DNA from: Sva-07 sp963698435
GTDB taxonomy: Bacteria > Actinomycetota > Acidimicrobiia > Acidimicrobiales > Ilumatobacteraceae
Assembly: GCA_963698435.1 (NCBI GenBank)
Contig: CAVOQV010000005.1
Span: forward strand, 124,001 to 188,000
Direction of reading: 5' to 3'
Length of the DNA stretch: 64,000 nucleotides
Within the stretch, counting starts at the first letter, position 1; every line of letters begins with the position of its first letter. Position numbers and translations under genes: made by a program. This document shows, piece after piece, positions 18,002-26,344 of the stretch. The notes below the pieces were generated by a model that saw only the letters and a list, made by a program, of their open reading frames with translations, did not search any database and was not told the origin of the DNA.

Positions 18002-18253
18002 ATGGGTCTGTTCGATGCGATCAGAGGACTGCTCGCCGGAGACGGTCTCCAGGGTGTCGTGGAGTCGACCGGACTCGGCGAGCACGTCGATGGCTTGCTG
18101 GGCGACGGCAGCGCGTTGGCCGACAGCGTCGGGATCGACCTCGGCCAAGCGACCGAGTCCCTCGGCCTCGACGGGATCGCCGAATCGCTCCCCGGCAGCC
18201 TCCGTGACGTGGCCGGCGACGCGCTTGGTGGTCTCACGGACGTCACCCCCTGA
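18002..18253 (+). CDS. Small hypothetical protein, 83 residues
   Basis: MGLFDAIRGLLAGDGLQGVVESTGLGEHVDGLLGDGSALADSVGIDLGQ and on. It is glycine/leucine/aspartate rich with an amphipathic look, no cysteine, no signal or membrane helix. AGAAAGG lies about 10 bp before the ATG. The longer open frame upstream is antisense to Sir2 and is rejected. It is followed immediately by a pair of 38-bp palindromic repeats. No family recognised. Confidence 0.6.
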   Translation: MGLFDAIRGLLAGDGLQGVVESTGLGEHVDGLLGDGSALADSVGIDLGQATESLGLDGIAESLPGSLRDVAGDALGGLTDVTP

Positions 18254-18268
18254 CCAGTCGTACTCAGC

Positions 18269-18367
18269 GATGAGCAAAGGGCGCGTATTCGGTCGCTTCG
18301 CTCATCGCACGCCGTACCGAAACACCAGCGATGAGCGAACGGCGCGTATCCGGTCGCTTCGCTCATC
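18269..18367. repeat. Pair of 38-bp palindromic repeats (REP-like), copies 1 and 2
   Basis: Two copies, 18269-18306 and 18330-18367, each beginning GATGAGC and ending GCTCATC, so each can fold on itself; the centre is GCGCGTAT-x-CGGTCG. They are 61 bp apart start to start with a 23-bp unrelated spacer. They lie between convergent genes. The same element recurs inverted at 21321-21419. Confidence 0.85.
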
Positions 18368-18376
18368 GCTGGCCGG

Positions 18377-19705
18377 TCACACGAGGGCGTCCAGGGCGGC
18401 GGCGAAGACCTCGGTGTGACGATCGACGTCGGCCTCTGCGTGCGCCGGTGACAGCAGCGCCATGTTGTGGAACGGTGTCATCAGGATCCCGCGGTTGAGC
18501 GCCCACAGATGCATGAACGCGTCGAGTTCCTCGTCGACCGCCGCAGCCGCGTCGGCGCCGTTCATCGGGAGCGGGCAGAACCAGTACTCGGCCCGACAGC
18601 CGAGCTGCTGCACCGACCAATCGAGCCCGCACCGGTCGATCTCCGCAGCGACCCCCTCGCTCCATCGCGTGGCGAGCGGGATCATCCGCTCGTAGTCGTC
18701 CTCGAGCAGCGTCGTCGACAACGTTGCCCGGATCGCCGCCGTCGCCATTGCGCTGCCGGCCAGCGTGCCGCCCACGCCCCCGACGTCAGCGTCGTGGCCG
18801 TGCAGCACCGGATCGAGCGCAACGGCGATCTCATCGGTGACGCCGTAGGCGGCCACGGGAAACCCGCCACCGATCGGCTTGCCGATCACCACGATGTCGG
18901 GGTCGAGCCCCCATGCCCGCGTGCACCCGCCGGGCCCGGCCGAGATCGTGTGCGTCTCGTCGATGATCAGCAGCACGCCGTGACGCCGGGTGATCTCCCG
19001 GACCGCGTCGAGATATCCGGATCTCGGCAGCACGATGCCGATGTTCGTGAGCGCCGGCTCCATCAGCAGTGCAGCCACATCACCGTGGGCCAACGCCGCA
19101 TCGAGCGCATCGAGGTCGTTGAACGGGACCACCCGAGTCGTCACCGACGGGTCGACCTGCGGACCGATCGCACCCGGGCGGCTGGTCACTTCCCCCTGGG
19201 GACCCAGGATCGCCAGCGTCTCGTCGACCGTGCCGTGATAGCACCACTCCATCACGGCGATCTTCGATCGGCCGGTGAGATGACGGGCGAAGCGCAGGAC
19301 GAATCGGTTGGCGTCCGTCGCCGACGTCGTCAGCTGCCACTTCGCCATCCCGAACCGGCGGTAGAGCTCGTCCGCCACCCACGCCGCGTCTTCGCTCGGC
19401 AGCATCGTCGTGGATCGGTCGACCGCTGCCACCAGTCCGCCACGCCGATGACCGGTCATGGCGCCGGTGTCGCCGAGGCAGAAGTCGACGTACTCGATGC
19501 CGTCGACGTCGACGAACCGGGCTCCCGACGCCACTTCGACATGGACCGGAAACGCTCCCGGCCATCTCGTCATCCACGGCATCGGCACGCCGGCGAGCAG
19601 GTGCCTCCGGCCGGACTCGGCCAGCCCGGCCGACCGCGGATGCAGCTCGACGAAACGCTGGCGTTCGCGAGCCATGTGTTCGGCCAGTCGCTCCCGTGAG
19701 ATCAC
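18377..19705 (-). CDS. Class III aminotransferase, glutamate-1-semialdehyde aminomutase-like
   Basis: 442 residues from GTG 19705, or ATG 19672. Class III PLP-enzyme features: GDTGAMTGHRRGG, TTSATDANRFVLRFARHLTGRSKIAVMEWCYHGTVDE, LLIIDETHTISAGPGG with the cofactor Asp, and the Schiff-base lysine in VIGKPIGGGFPVAAYG. It is most like GSA aminomutase relatives, yet the core GSA motif around the substrate differs, so it may be a beta- or omega-amino acid transaminase. No haem genes are adjacent. It is divergent from prfC, with 23 bp between the start codons. Confidence 0.85.
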   Translation of the reverse strand: MISRERLAEHMARERQRFVELHPRSAGLAESGRRHLLAGVPMPWMTRWPGAFPVHVEVASGARFVDVDGIEYVDFCLGDTGAMTGHRRGGLVAAVDRSTTMLPSEDAAWVADELYRRFGMAKWQLTTSATDANRFVLRFARHLTGRSKIAVMEWCYHGTVDETLAILGPQGEVTSRPGAIGPQVDPSVTTRVVPFNDLDALDAALAHGDVAALLMEPALTNIGIVLPRSGYLDAVREITRRHGVLLIIDETHTISAGPGGCTRAWGLDPDIVVIGKPIGGGFPVAAYGVTDEIAVALDPVLHGHDADVGGVGGTLAGSAMATAAIRATLSTTLLEDDYERMIPLATRWSEGVAAEIDRCGLDWSVQQLGCRAEYWFCPLPMNGADAAAAVDEELDAFMHLWALNRGILMTPFHNMALLSPAHAEADVDRHTEVFAAALDALV

Positions 19706-19728
19706 GAGCCGACGGTAGCCTCGATCGG

Positions 19729-21309
19729 ATGTCCGCTCAGGTGCTCAGCGAAGCCGCGCGTCGTCGCACGTTCGCGATCATCAGTCACCCCGACGCGGGC
19801 AAGACCACGCTCACCGAGAAGTTCTTGCTCTACGCGGGCGCCATCACCTCCGGCGGCGCGGTCAAGGCGCACGAGGGCCGACGCGCCGCAACGTCGGACT
19901 GGATGGACATGGAGCAGAAGCGTGGGATCTCGATCTCGTCGACCGCGCTCAACTTCCCGTACCGCGAACACGAACTGAACCTGCTCGACACCCCCGGCCA
20001 CCGCGACTTCTCCGAGGACACCTACCGCGTCCTCGCCGCCGTCGACGCCGTCGTGATGGTGCTCGATTCGGCCAAGGGCATCGAGCCACAGACCCTCAAG
20101 CTGTTCGAGGTCTGTCGATCGCGGAACCTGCCGGTGATCACGTTCCTCAACAAACTCGACCGGCCGGGGATGGAGCCACTGGAGCTCCTCGACCAGATCG
20201 AGGAACAGATCGGGCTGCGACCGACGCCGGCCACGTGGCCGGTCGGATCGTTCGGTGACCTGCGAGGCGTGATCGATCGCCGCACCGACGTCTTCACCCG
20301 GTTCACCCGCACCGCCCGCGGCAGCCAGATCGCTCCGGAAGAGGATGTTCCCGCCGAGCGGGCCGCCGACGAAGAAGGTGCGGCGTGGACCAAGAGCAGC
20401 GAGGAGACCGAGCTGCTCAGCGCCATGGAAGCCGACGTCGACATGCCGTCGTTCCTGGCCGGTGAGTCGACCCCCGTCTTCGCCGGCTCGGCACTGACCA
20501 ACTTCGGCGTTCGCCACCTGCTCGACGCGATCGTCGACCTGGCCCCGGCACCGACGCCCCGCCTCGACGTCGACGACAAGCCTCGCCATCTCGACGAGCC
20601 GTGTTCGGCGTTCGTGTTCAAGGTGCAGGCCAACATGGACCGCAACCACCGCGACCGCATCGCGTTCGCCCGCATCTGCTCCGGCAAGTTCGACCGCGGC
20701 ATGGTGATGACCTGCGAACGCACCGGCAAGCCGTTCGCCACGAAGTATGCGTCGACCGTGTTCGGCGCCGAGCGCACCACCGTCGACGAGGCGTTTCCGG
20801 GCGACGTGGTCGGCCTCGTCAACGCGACCGGGTTGAACCTCGGCGACACCCTCTACGACGAGACCGGCCCGACCGTGAAGTTCCCGCCGATTCCCGCGTT
20901 CGCGCCCGAGGTGTTCGCGACCGCCCGCCCGCTCGACACCGGAAAGACCAAGCAGTTCCGCAAGGGTCTCGACCAGCTCAACGAAGAAGGCGTCGTCCAG
21001 GTGCTGAAGGACCCCGACTGGGGCGACGCGTCACCAGTACTCGCAGCGGTCGGGCAGCTCCAGTTCGACGTGTTCGCGAACCGCCTCGACATCGAGTTCA
21101 ACGCTCCGATCGAGATCCTGTCCGCCCCCTACCAGGCGATCCGGCTGACCGACAAGGAGTCGGCCGACCTGCTGCGTGAGAAGCCGGGCGTCCGAATCCT
21201 TGCTCGCCTCGACGGGCACCTCGTCGCGTTGTTCGAGAACAAGTACGCGCTCGCCCGCATCGAGCAGAACGAACCCGACCTCACCCTCGATCACATCATC
21301 GCCGGCTGA
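19729..21309 (+). CDS. prfC: Peptide chain release factor 3
   Basis: 526 residues from ATG 19729 (MSAQVLSEAARRRTFAIISHPDAGKTTLTEKFLLYAGAI). GTPase motifs: HPDAGKTT (G1), the RGISISST switch I, DTPGH (G3), NKLD (G4). Domain II begins near residue 295 (CSAFVFKVQANMDRNHRDRIAFARICSGKF) and domain III follows with LGDTLYD and PVLAAVGQLQFDVFANRLDIEF. RF3 uses GTP to recycle RF1/RF2 from the ribosome after termination. Length and order match the family. It is followed by the second REP-like pair. Confidence 0.96.
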   Translation: MSAQVLSEAARRRTFAIISHPDAGKTTLTEKFLLYAGAITSGGAVKAHEGRRAATSDWMDMEQKRGISISSTALNFPYREHELNLLDTPGHRDFSEDTYRVLAAVDAVVMVLDSAKGIEPQTLKLFEVCRSRNLPVITFLNKLDRPGMEPLELLDQIEEQIGLRPTPATWPVGSFGDLRGVIDRRTDVFTRFTRTARGSQIAPEEDVPAERAADEEGAAWTKSSEETELLSAMEADVDMPSFLAGESTPVFAGSALTNFGVRHLLDAIVDLAPAPTPRLDVDDKPRHLDEPCSAFVFKVQANMDRNHRDRIAFARICSGKFDRGMVMTCERTGKPFATKYASTVFGAERTTVDEAFPGDVVGLVNATGLNLGDTLYDETGPTVKFPPIPAFAPEVFATARPLDTGKTKQFRKGLDQLNEEGVVQVLKDPDWGDASPVLAAVGQLQFDVFANRLDIEFNAPIEILSAPYQAIRLTDKESADLLREKPGVRILARLDGHLVALFENKYALARIEQNEPDLTLDHIIAG

Positions 21310-21320
21310 GGGTCCCTCGC

Positions 21321-21419
21321 GATGAGCGAGCCGACCGCATACGCGCCGTTCGCTCATCGGAACGAGAGCGAGGCCACCGGTGATGAGCGAGCCGACCGCA
21401 TACGCGCCGTTCGCTCATC
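21321..21419. repeat. Pair of 38-bp palindromic repeats, copies 3 and 4 (inverted to 1 and 2)
   Basis: Copies at 21321-21358 and 21382-21419, each bounded by GATGAGC/GCTCATC. Reverse-complemented they match copies 1 and 2 at 18269-18367 with only a few differences. Spacing is again 61 bp with a 23-bp spacer of different sequence. They lie just after prfC. Confidence 0.85.
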
Positions 21420-21455
21420 GCTGATGAACGTTTCGGCGGCCGGTACCGTCGAAGC

Positions 21456-22232
21456 ATGGACCGACGAGCGAGCCACCTGCGAACCCTCTGCACGGCGGCG
21501 GTGATCGCCGTGGCGCTTGCAGCGTGCGGAAGCGAAGCCGGCGGCGAGGTCGCCAACCTGCCGGACGCGACGATCGGTGGCGGCGAGACGCCGGCGGAAC
21601 CAGAAGCGCCCGCAGAGCCAGAGGCGCCTGCGGAACCCGCGGAGCCAGTTGCTCCGTCGGAACCCGAATCACCGGTCGAGCCCGCCGAGCCCGTGGCGAC
21701 GGATCCGGGCACGCCGGACACGACGACACCGGAGTCGGAGTCGACCGACGACGGGAACGACTGGCTGCTGCCTGTGCTGGTCATCGCCGGGCTGATCCTG
21801 ATCGCTGTGGTCGTGGGCGGAGCACTGTCCCGGTCGAAGAAGGCAACCGGTGAGCGGGCCGCGCCACCGGCCTCGCCGTCGCCGCAGGCGAACCTGCTCA
21901 GCACATCGCAGTGGATCACCGACCAGCTCGCACCGGAGCTGATGACAGCTCAGCCGGAGGCAGCGCTGCAACGGTGGAGGGTCGAACGCCCGCGTCTCGA
22001 CGACGTCGCCAGGGGCGCTCAGCAGGAGTACCTCACCACCAACGATCCCAACTGGCAACCGCTCGCCCAGACGATGTCCTCGCTGGCCACTGCGCTCGAC
22101 ACCAACCTTCAGCTCCGAGCACAGGATCCGCAGAGCGCGCAGATGGTTCTCGACTCGACCGCCGTCGTCAACGGTCATCGTGCGACGATCCAGCAGCTGG
22201 TCGGTTTGCTGATCCCCACGATCAACCGCTGA
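21456..22232 (+). CDS. Membrane-anchored lipoprotein-like protein with Pro/Glu-rich linker
   Basis: 258 residues. The signal ends in a lipobox, VALAACG. There follows a linker of E-P-x-A/P-A-E-P repeats (residues about 45-95), a hydrophobic helix WLLPVLVIAGLILIAVVVGGAL near 105-127, then a 130-residue helical domain. A lipobox plus an internal helix is unusual; alternatively the first segment is an uncleaved anchor, leaving a periplasm-like loop and a cytosolic domain. It is convergent with the DUF2207 gene, ending 4 bp from it. No family recognised. Confidence 0.7.
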   Translation: MDRRASHLRTLCTAAVIAVALAACGSEAGGEVANLPDATIGGGETPAEPEAPAEPEAPAEPAEPVAPSEPESPVEPAEPVATDPGTPDTTTPESESTDDGNDWLLPVLVIAGLILIAVVVGGALSRSKKATGERAAPPASPSPQANLLSTSQWITDQLAPELMTAQPEAALQRWRVERPRLDDVARGAQQEYLTTNDPNWQPLAQTMSSLATALDTNLQLRAQDPQSAQMVLDSTAVVNGHRATIQQLVGLLIPTINR

Positions 22233-22236
22233 CCGA

Positions 22237-24030
22237 TCACCACGATCCGGAACTGCCACCGCCACCACCGCCACCGACGCCGCCACCACCGCCACCACCA
22301 GTGGGACTCGACGGCACCGTGTGCGACGACGAGAAGGCCGAGCCGGCCGAATACAACAGCAGCGGCCCGCTCAGCGCCACCTGAGGGTCGGGGATGTTGG
22401 AGGCCTTGACCGCCATCGACCATGCCTCTGCCGCGCCGAGCGCGACCGCCCAGGCGCTGTACTCGCGGACGAGCCCGCGCTCCCACGCCCAGTCGACGTG
22501 GCGTCCCTCGCTGGCGGCCAGGAACCGCCGGAACGACTCGGACCGCAGCGCCAGCGCTGAGCCGGTGGCGGTACGAGAGGCGAACATCGGCTGGTACGCG
22601 ATGGCCGCGACCACCAGCGGCACGAGGAGTCCAGCGATCACCGCGACCGATGGTGACGCCAACACCCTCCAGAAGACCGCCGTGGTCGCCAGGACCACAA
22701 CCCCGGCGATCACGGACGCGACTGCCAGCAACGCGATCGACGCGCCGATCACCTTCGACGGCGTCGTCGTGCGCCCACCCGGCCCGCCGCGTGACCACCA
22801 ACCGGCGTTGGATGCGAACGCGAGCTGTTCACTCCGGATCGAGTTCCACGTCGCGGTGAACTCCTTGTCGTAGCTCCCGAGCTCGACGACGTCGCCATGG
22901 CCGAACAGTCGCTCGAGGTGGCCGAGATCGACAGCGTTGAGTCGAGACGTTTCGGCACCTCTCGTGAGCCGGACGGCACCGGCGTCTTCGTCGGCCACCA
23001 GTGCGCCGTCGGCGATCATCTCGGAGAACCATGCCGCGACCGAATCGTCGTCGACGGCTTCGCGGAGAACCACAGCTGCCTGCCACGGCTCGAGCCCACG
23101 CGGCGGCGCGAATTCGATCGTCGCCAGCTCGGCGAGCCGCGAGTCCGGGACCCGGTACGTCGCCACGTCGAGGCGCCGCGCCTGCTCGCCGGGCATGGGC
23201 AGCTCGCCGAACGCAGCCTCCGCCGCCCCGCCGGCGACCACGGTGTTGCTCCCCGCCGCACGGCCGACGAAGTACACCAGTGCTGCCGCCGCGACCCCGA
23301 GGGGGATCATCAGGAGCCCGAACGGACGAAACCCGGTCGGAATCCGGCCAGGTGGATCCGGGATCGAGGGCATCGTGGGCGTGGACAGCGATCGGATGAC
23401 ACCACTGACGGTGATGCCGTCGCCGGGAGCCAGCGGTTCGATCACCGCCACGAGGTTGTCGAGCTCGCCGCGACTGAACTCGCAGCCGCCGAATGCCTCA
23501 CGGGCTCCGGTCAGGCACTCGATCGACTCGAAGTCGAATCCGGTGAGAGCCACCTCGAAGCGCTGGGTTTCGAAGGTCTCGTCGTTGCCGATGATGTCGA
23601 GATCGAGACGCCCGCTACTCACGTTCGCATCAGGCAGTCGGTACTCGAGGACGTATCGGCGACGGCCGGTGAAGGTGACGTCGGGGTCACCGAGTCGGAC
23701 TCGGGTTTCGTCGCCGATGACGACGACGTCCAGCTGTGCGTTCGCGTCCGGGGAGTCGGCGCTGATGTCGGCGGGCGCGCCGAAGTCGTTGGGGATGAAC
23801 CGCTGGTAGCCCCGTCGCTCGGTGAGACCGAAGTCGATGTCGACGACCTCACGAACCCACACGCCGTCCAACCCGTCGGGCCACACGGTGACTTGCTTGG
23901 CGTCGAAGTGCTCCGGCCGGATCACCGACTCGTCGCCGGCTCCGATCACGCCGAAGCCGGCGAGTAACGCCATCACGACGATCGACACCCCGACGAGGAG
24001 ATGTTGCCAGATGGACACCTTGCGGAGCAT
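22237..24030 (-). CDS. DUF2207 family membrane protein
   Basis: 597 residues from ATG 24030 (MLRKVSIWQHLLVGVSIVVMALLAGF). An N-terminal signal/anchor helix, then an extracytoplasmic beta domain (VTVWPDGLDGVWVREVVDIDFGLTERRGYQRFIP), a helix around residue 245, a cytosolic part with two winged-helix-like segments, two close helices (IGASIALLAVASVIAGVVVL and SPSVAVIAGLLVPLVVAAIAY), and a C-terminal glycine tract ending SSGSW. That Gly-rich tail is characteristic of DUF2207 proteins. No molecular function is established for the family. Confidence 0.85.
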   Translation of the reverse strand: MLRKVSIWQHLLVGVSIVVMALLAGFGVIGAGDESVIRPEHFDAKQVTVWPDGLDGVWVREVVDIDFGLTERRGYQRFIPNDFGAPADISADSPDANAQLDVVVIGDETRVRLGDPDVTFTGRRRYVLEYRLPDANVSSGRLDLDIIGNDETFETQRFEVALTGFDFESIECLTGAREAFGGCEFSRGELDNLVAVIEPLAPGDGITVSGVIRSLSTPTMPSIPDPPGRIPTGFRPFGLLMIPLGVAAAALVYFVGRAAGSNTVVAGGAAEAAFGELPMPGEQARRLDVATYRVPDSRLAELATIEFAPPRGLEPWQAAVVLREAVDDDSVAAWFSEMIADGALVADEDAGAVRLTRGAETSRLNAVDLGHLERLFGHGDVVELGSYDKEFTATWNSIRSEQLAFASNAGWWSRGGPGGRTTTPSKVIGASIALLAVASVIAGVVVLATTAVFWRVLASPSVAVIAGLLVPLVVAAIAYQPMFASRTATGSALALRSESFRRFLAASEGRHVDWAWERGLVREYSAWAVALGAAEAWSMAVKASNIPDPQVALSGPLLLYSAGSAFSSSHTVPSSPTGGGGGGGVGGGGGGGSSGSW

Positions 24031-24140
24031 CGGTCCAGTCTTGCCCGCCCACGGGTGCTCGGGTTCCCCTCTCGACCGACAGGCGCCCACTGTCACGTCG
24101 CCGATTCCTCCCCCACCAGTTCCCATCTGAGGGAGGTCTC

Positions 24141-24734
24141 ATGTCCTTGTTCTCGCCGGCTCCCACCGGCACGATCACCATTCGACCGTGGCTCGACCCG
24201 GTCGTCGACGACGACGGATTCGACCCCCGCTCTCGATATGTCGAGGTCTTCTGGCTCGGGGTGTTGGGTCCGACGGCGACCTGGCTGGTGCGCCGCCTCG
24301 TCGCCGGGCTCGAACGGTCACCGGAGGGCTACGAGCTCGACCTCCACGCCACCGCTCGGGCGATGGGTCTCAGCTACACCAGCGGGAGGTCCTCGCCGTT
24401 CAGCAAGGCGTTGCAGCGGTGTGTGATGTTCGGACTGGCGCATCCGATCGACGGCGGCCTGGCGGTGCGTCGGCGCATTCCTCCGATCAGCTTCCGTCAC
24501 CTGCGCCGCATGCCGGAATCGGTCCAGGCAGCACACGCCGACTGGCTGCACACCGCGATCGGCGTCGACGAACTGACCCGCGCACATCGGCTCGCGACCA
24601 CCCTGCTCGACCTCGGCGACGACCCGTCGGAGATCGAACACCATCTCGTCGCACTGGGCGTCGCCGATGCGGTTGCGGCCGAAGCAGCCGACAACGCGGC
24701 GCGCCTCGGTCAGGACCTCAAGCCGGCGGGGTGA
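24141..24734 (+). CDS. Conserved-looking hypothetical protein, 197 residues
   Basis: GAGGGAGG six bases before ATG 24141 supports the start. Hydrophilic-to-mixed protein with an N-terminal IRPWLDPVVDDDGFDPRSRYVEVFWLGVLGPTATWLVRRL, a possible winged-helix stretch (LDLHATARAMGLSYTSGRSSPFSKALQRCVMFGLA) and Arg-rich RRRIPPISFRHLRRMPESVQAAH. It could be a DNA-binding protein, but I cannot name a family. It ends 17 bp inside the convergent aminopeptidase gene. Divergent from DUF2207. Confidence 0.7.
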   Translation: MSLFSPAPTGTITIRPWLDPVVDDDGFDPRSRYVEVFWLGVLGPTATWLVRRLVAGLERSPEGYELDLHATARAMGLSYTSGRSSPFSKALQRCVMFGLAHPIDGGLAVRRRIPPISFRHLRRMPESVQAAHADWLHTAIGVDELTRAHRLATTLLDLGDDPSEIEHHLVALGVADAVAAEAADNAARLGQDLKPAG

Positions 24735-26196
24735 AGTTCGATGCGAGGTCGATCAACAAGCGCGTCCCGAATCCGGTGGCACCCTTCGCGTAGATGCCGT
24801 CGTCGCCGTCGACCATCATCGGACCGGCGATGTCGAGATGGGCCCACGGGACATCGCCGGCGAACTCGCTGAGGAAGATCGACGCCGTGATCGCCCCGGC
24901 GTACGGACCACCGATGTTCTTCATGTCGGCAACGACGGAGTCGAGGAGTTTGCGATATCGCTTCGCCGCCAGGGGGAGCTGCCAGAGCGGCTCGTCGGTC
25001 GCCTCGGAGCGCTCGATCAGCTGATCGACGAGCGCCTGACTGGTGCCGAGCACGGGCGCCATCTGCGGTCCGAGAGCTGCCAGCGCGGCACCGGTGAGCG
25101 TGGCGATGTCGACGATCGCATCGGGTGCCTCCTCGACGGCCAGCGAGAGACCGTCGGCCAGCACCAGGCGGCCTTCCGCGTCGGTGTTGTGGATCTCGAC
25201 GGTCTTGCCGTTGCGCATCGTGAGGACGTCGCCGAGCTTGAGCGCGCTCCCCGACGGCATGTTGTCGGTGCACATCAGCCAGGCGGTGACCTTGGTCTTG
25301 ACCTTCAGGGCCTTCAACGCGCTCATCGTGGCGAGCACAGCGGCGGCGCCCGACATGTCCATCTTCATGTTCTGGTGGAAGACGTCGTGGCCCTTGAGGG
25401 AGATGCCACCCGAGTCGTACATGATCCCCTTGCCGACGAGCGCCAGATGACCGGTCGGGTTTCTCGGCGACCAGGTGAGCTTCACCATGCGTGGTGGCTC
25501 CGTCGAGCCGCGGTTGACACCGAGAAGACCACCACAGCCCATCTGTTCGAGTTGGTCCTTGTTGAACACCTCGACGTGGAGTCCGGCCGCCGAGCCGACG
25601 TCGACGGCCTTCGCCGCGAGGTCCTTCGCGTTCAGGTAGGTGGGCGGGGTGTTGGCGAGTTCGCGCGCGAACGTGGCCGCCGAGGAGACGACCCTGCCCC
25701 GTTCGGCGCCCTTGGCGACGTCCTTCGAGCGCTTGGCCCCCGCGACGAGCGTGAGCCCTTCCAACCGGGACGCATTCGACGGCTCGTTCTTGAGGCCCGT
25801 GTAGCGATAGGAAGCGAGCAGCACCCCCTCGGTCACGGCCTGACCCGCAGCTTCGCCGTCGACACCCTCGACGTCCGCGAGGTTGGTGGCCAGCTGCGCA
25901 TGCGTGGACGAGGCGCGGGCAAACGCTGCCGCTGCGGAGCGGAGACCACCGGCGTCGATCGAGCCGGGTTCGCCGATGCCGATCGCCACGCCCAGCCCTT
26001 CGCTCGTGGGGACGCCGAGCACTTGGCCGGCCTTGCCCTCGAATCCGTTCGCCTCCAGCGCCGCCCTGCTCATGCCGAGCTGACGCGGGATCGCGCCCTT
26101 CGTCGCCACCGCCCAGCCCACCGCGGTGGCGGTCTTCGGAGCGGAACGAGCCGTCGAAACGTTCACGGCGGACACGGTGGCACTGGCGTCGGTCAT
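24718..26196 (-). CDS. pepA: Leucyl aminopeptidase (M17)
   Basis: 492 residues from ATG 26196; the frame is open much further upstream, but that part is antisense to the ABC operon start. The C-terminal catalytic domain has VGKGIMYDSGGISLK (metal-binding Lys/Asp), KMDMSGAAAVL and the family signature NTDAEGRL, plus the bicarbonate-site arginine in the same loop. The N-terminal domain is less conserved (GWAVATKGAIPRQLGMSR). M17 peptidases are hexameric, use two metal ions, and cleave N-terminal residues from peptides in the cytosol. Convergent with the 197-residue gene and divergent from the amino-acid ABC operon. Confidence 0.93.
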   Translation of the reverse strand: MTDASATVSAVNVSTARSAPKTATAVGWAVATKGAIPRQLGMSRAALEANGFEGKAGQVLGVPTSEGLGVAIGIGEPGSIDAGGLRSAAAAFARASSTHAQLATNLADVEGVDGEAAGQAVTEGVLLASYRYTGLKNEPSNASRLEGLTLVAGAKRSKDVAKGAERGRVVSSAATFARELANTPPTYLNAKDLAAKAVDVGSAAGLHVEVFNKDQLEQMGCGGLLGVNRGSTEPPRMVKLTWSPRNPTGHLALVGKGIMYDSGGISLKGHDVFHQNMKMDMSGAAAVLATMSALKALKVKTKVTAWLMCTDNMPSGSALKLGDVLTMRNGKTVEIHNTDAEGRLVLADGLSLAVEEAPDAIVDIATLTGAALAALGPQMAPVLGTSQALVDQLIERSEATDEPLWQLPLAAKRYRKLLDSVVADMKNIGGPYAGAITASIFLSEFAGDVPWAHLDIAGPMMVDGDDGIYAKGATGFGTRLLIDLASNFTPPA

Positions 26197-26278
26197 GGCG
26201 GACAGTCTGGCCCACAATTCGTCCTGACGACACATGCATGGTTGCCCCGGACCATCGATGACGTCTAGCTTCGTCGCA

Positions 26279-26330
26279 GGCGGCCATGAGGCCGCCATGA
26301 GGTGAACAGCATCGCCGACACCGGCGATGC
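26279..26330 (+). promoter_or_regulatory. Two consecutive stem-loops in the leader of the amino-acid ABC operon
   Basis: Stem 1 is GGCGGCC (26279-26285), loop ATGA, GGCCGCC (26290-26296). Stem 2 is GCATCGCCG (26309-26317), loop ACAC, CGGCGATGC (26322-26330). Both are perfect. Stem 2 ends 14 bp before the start codon at 26345, next to the ribosome site GGGGGA. They could act as an attenuator or protein-binding leader. Confidence 0.5.
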
Positions 26331-26344
26331 GGATGGGGGAATCG

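Noticed and set aside
18269..21419. CRISPR array from regularly spaced palindromic repeats with equal-length spacers
   Set aside because: Only two copies per site, the second site inverted, no cas genes, and the units end in full palindromes. REP/BIME-like is a better reading.
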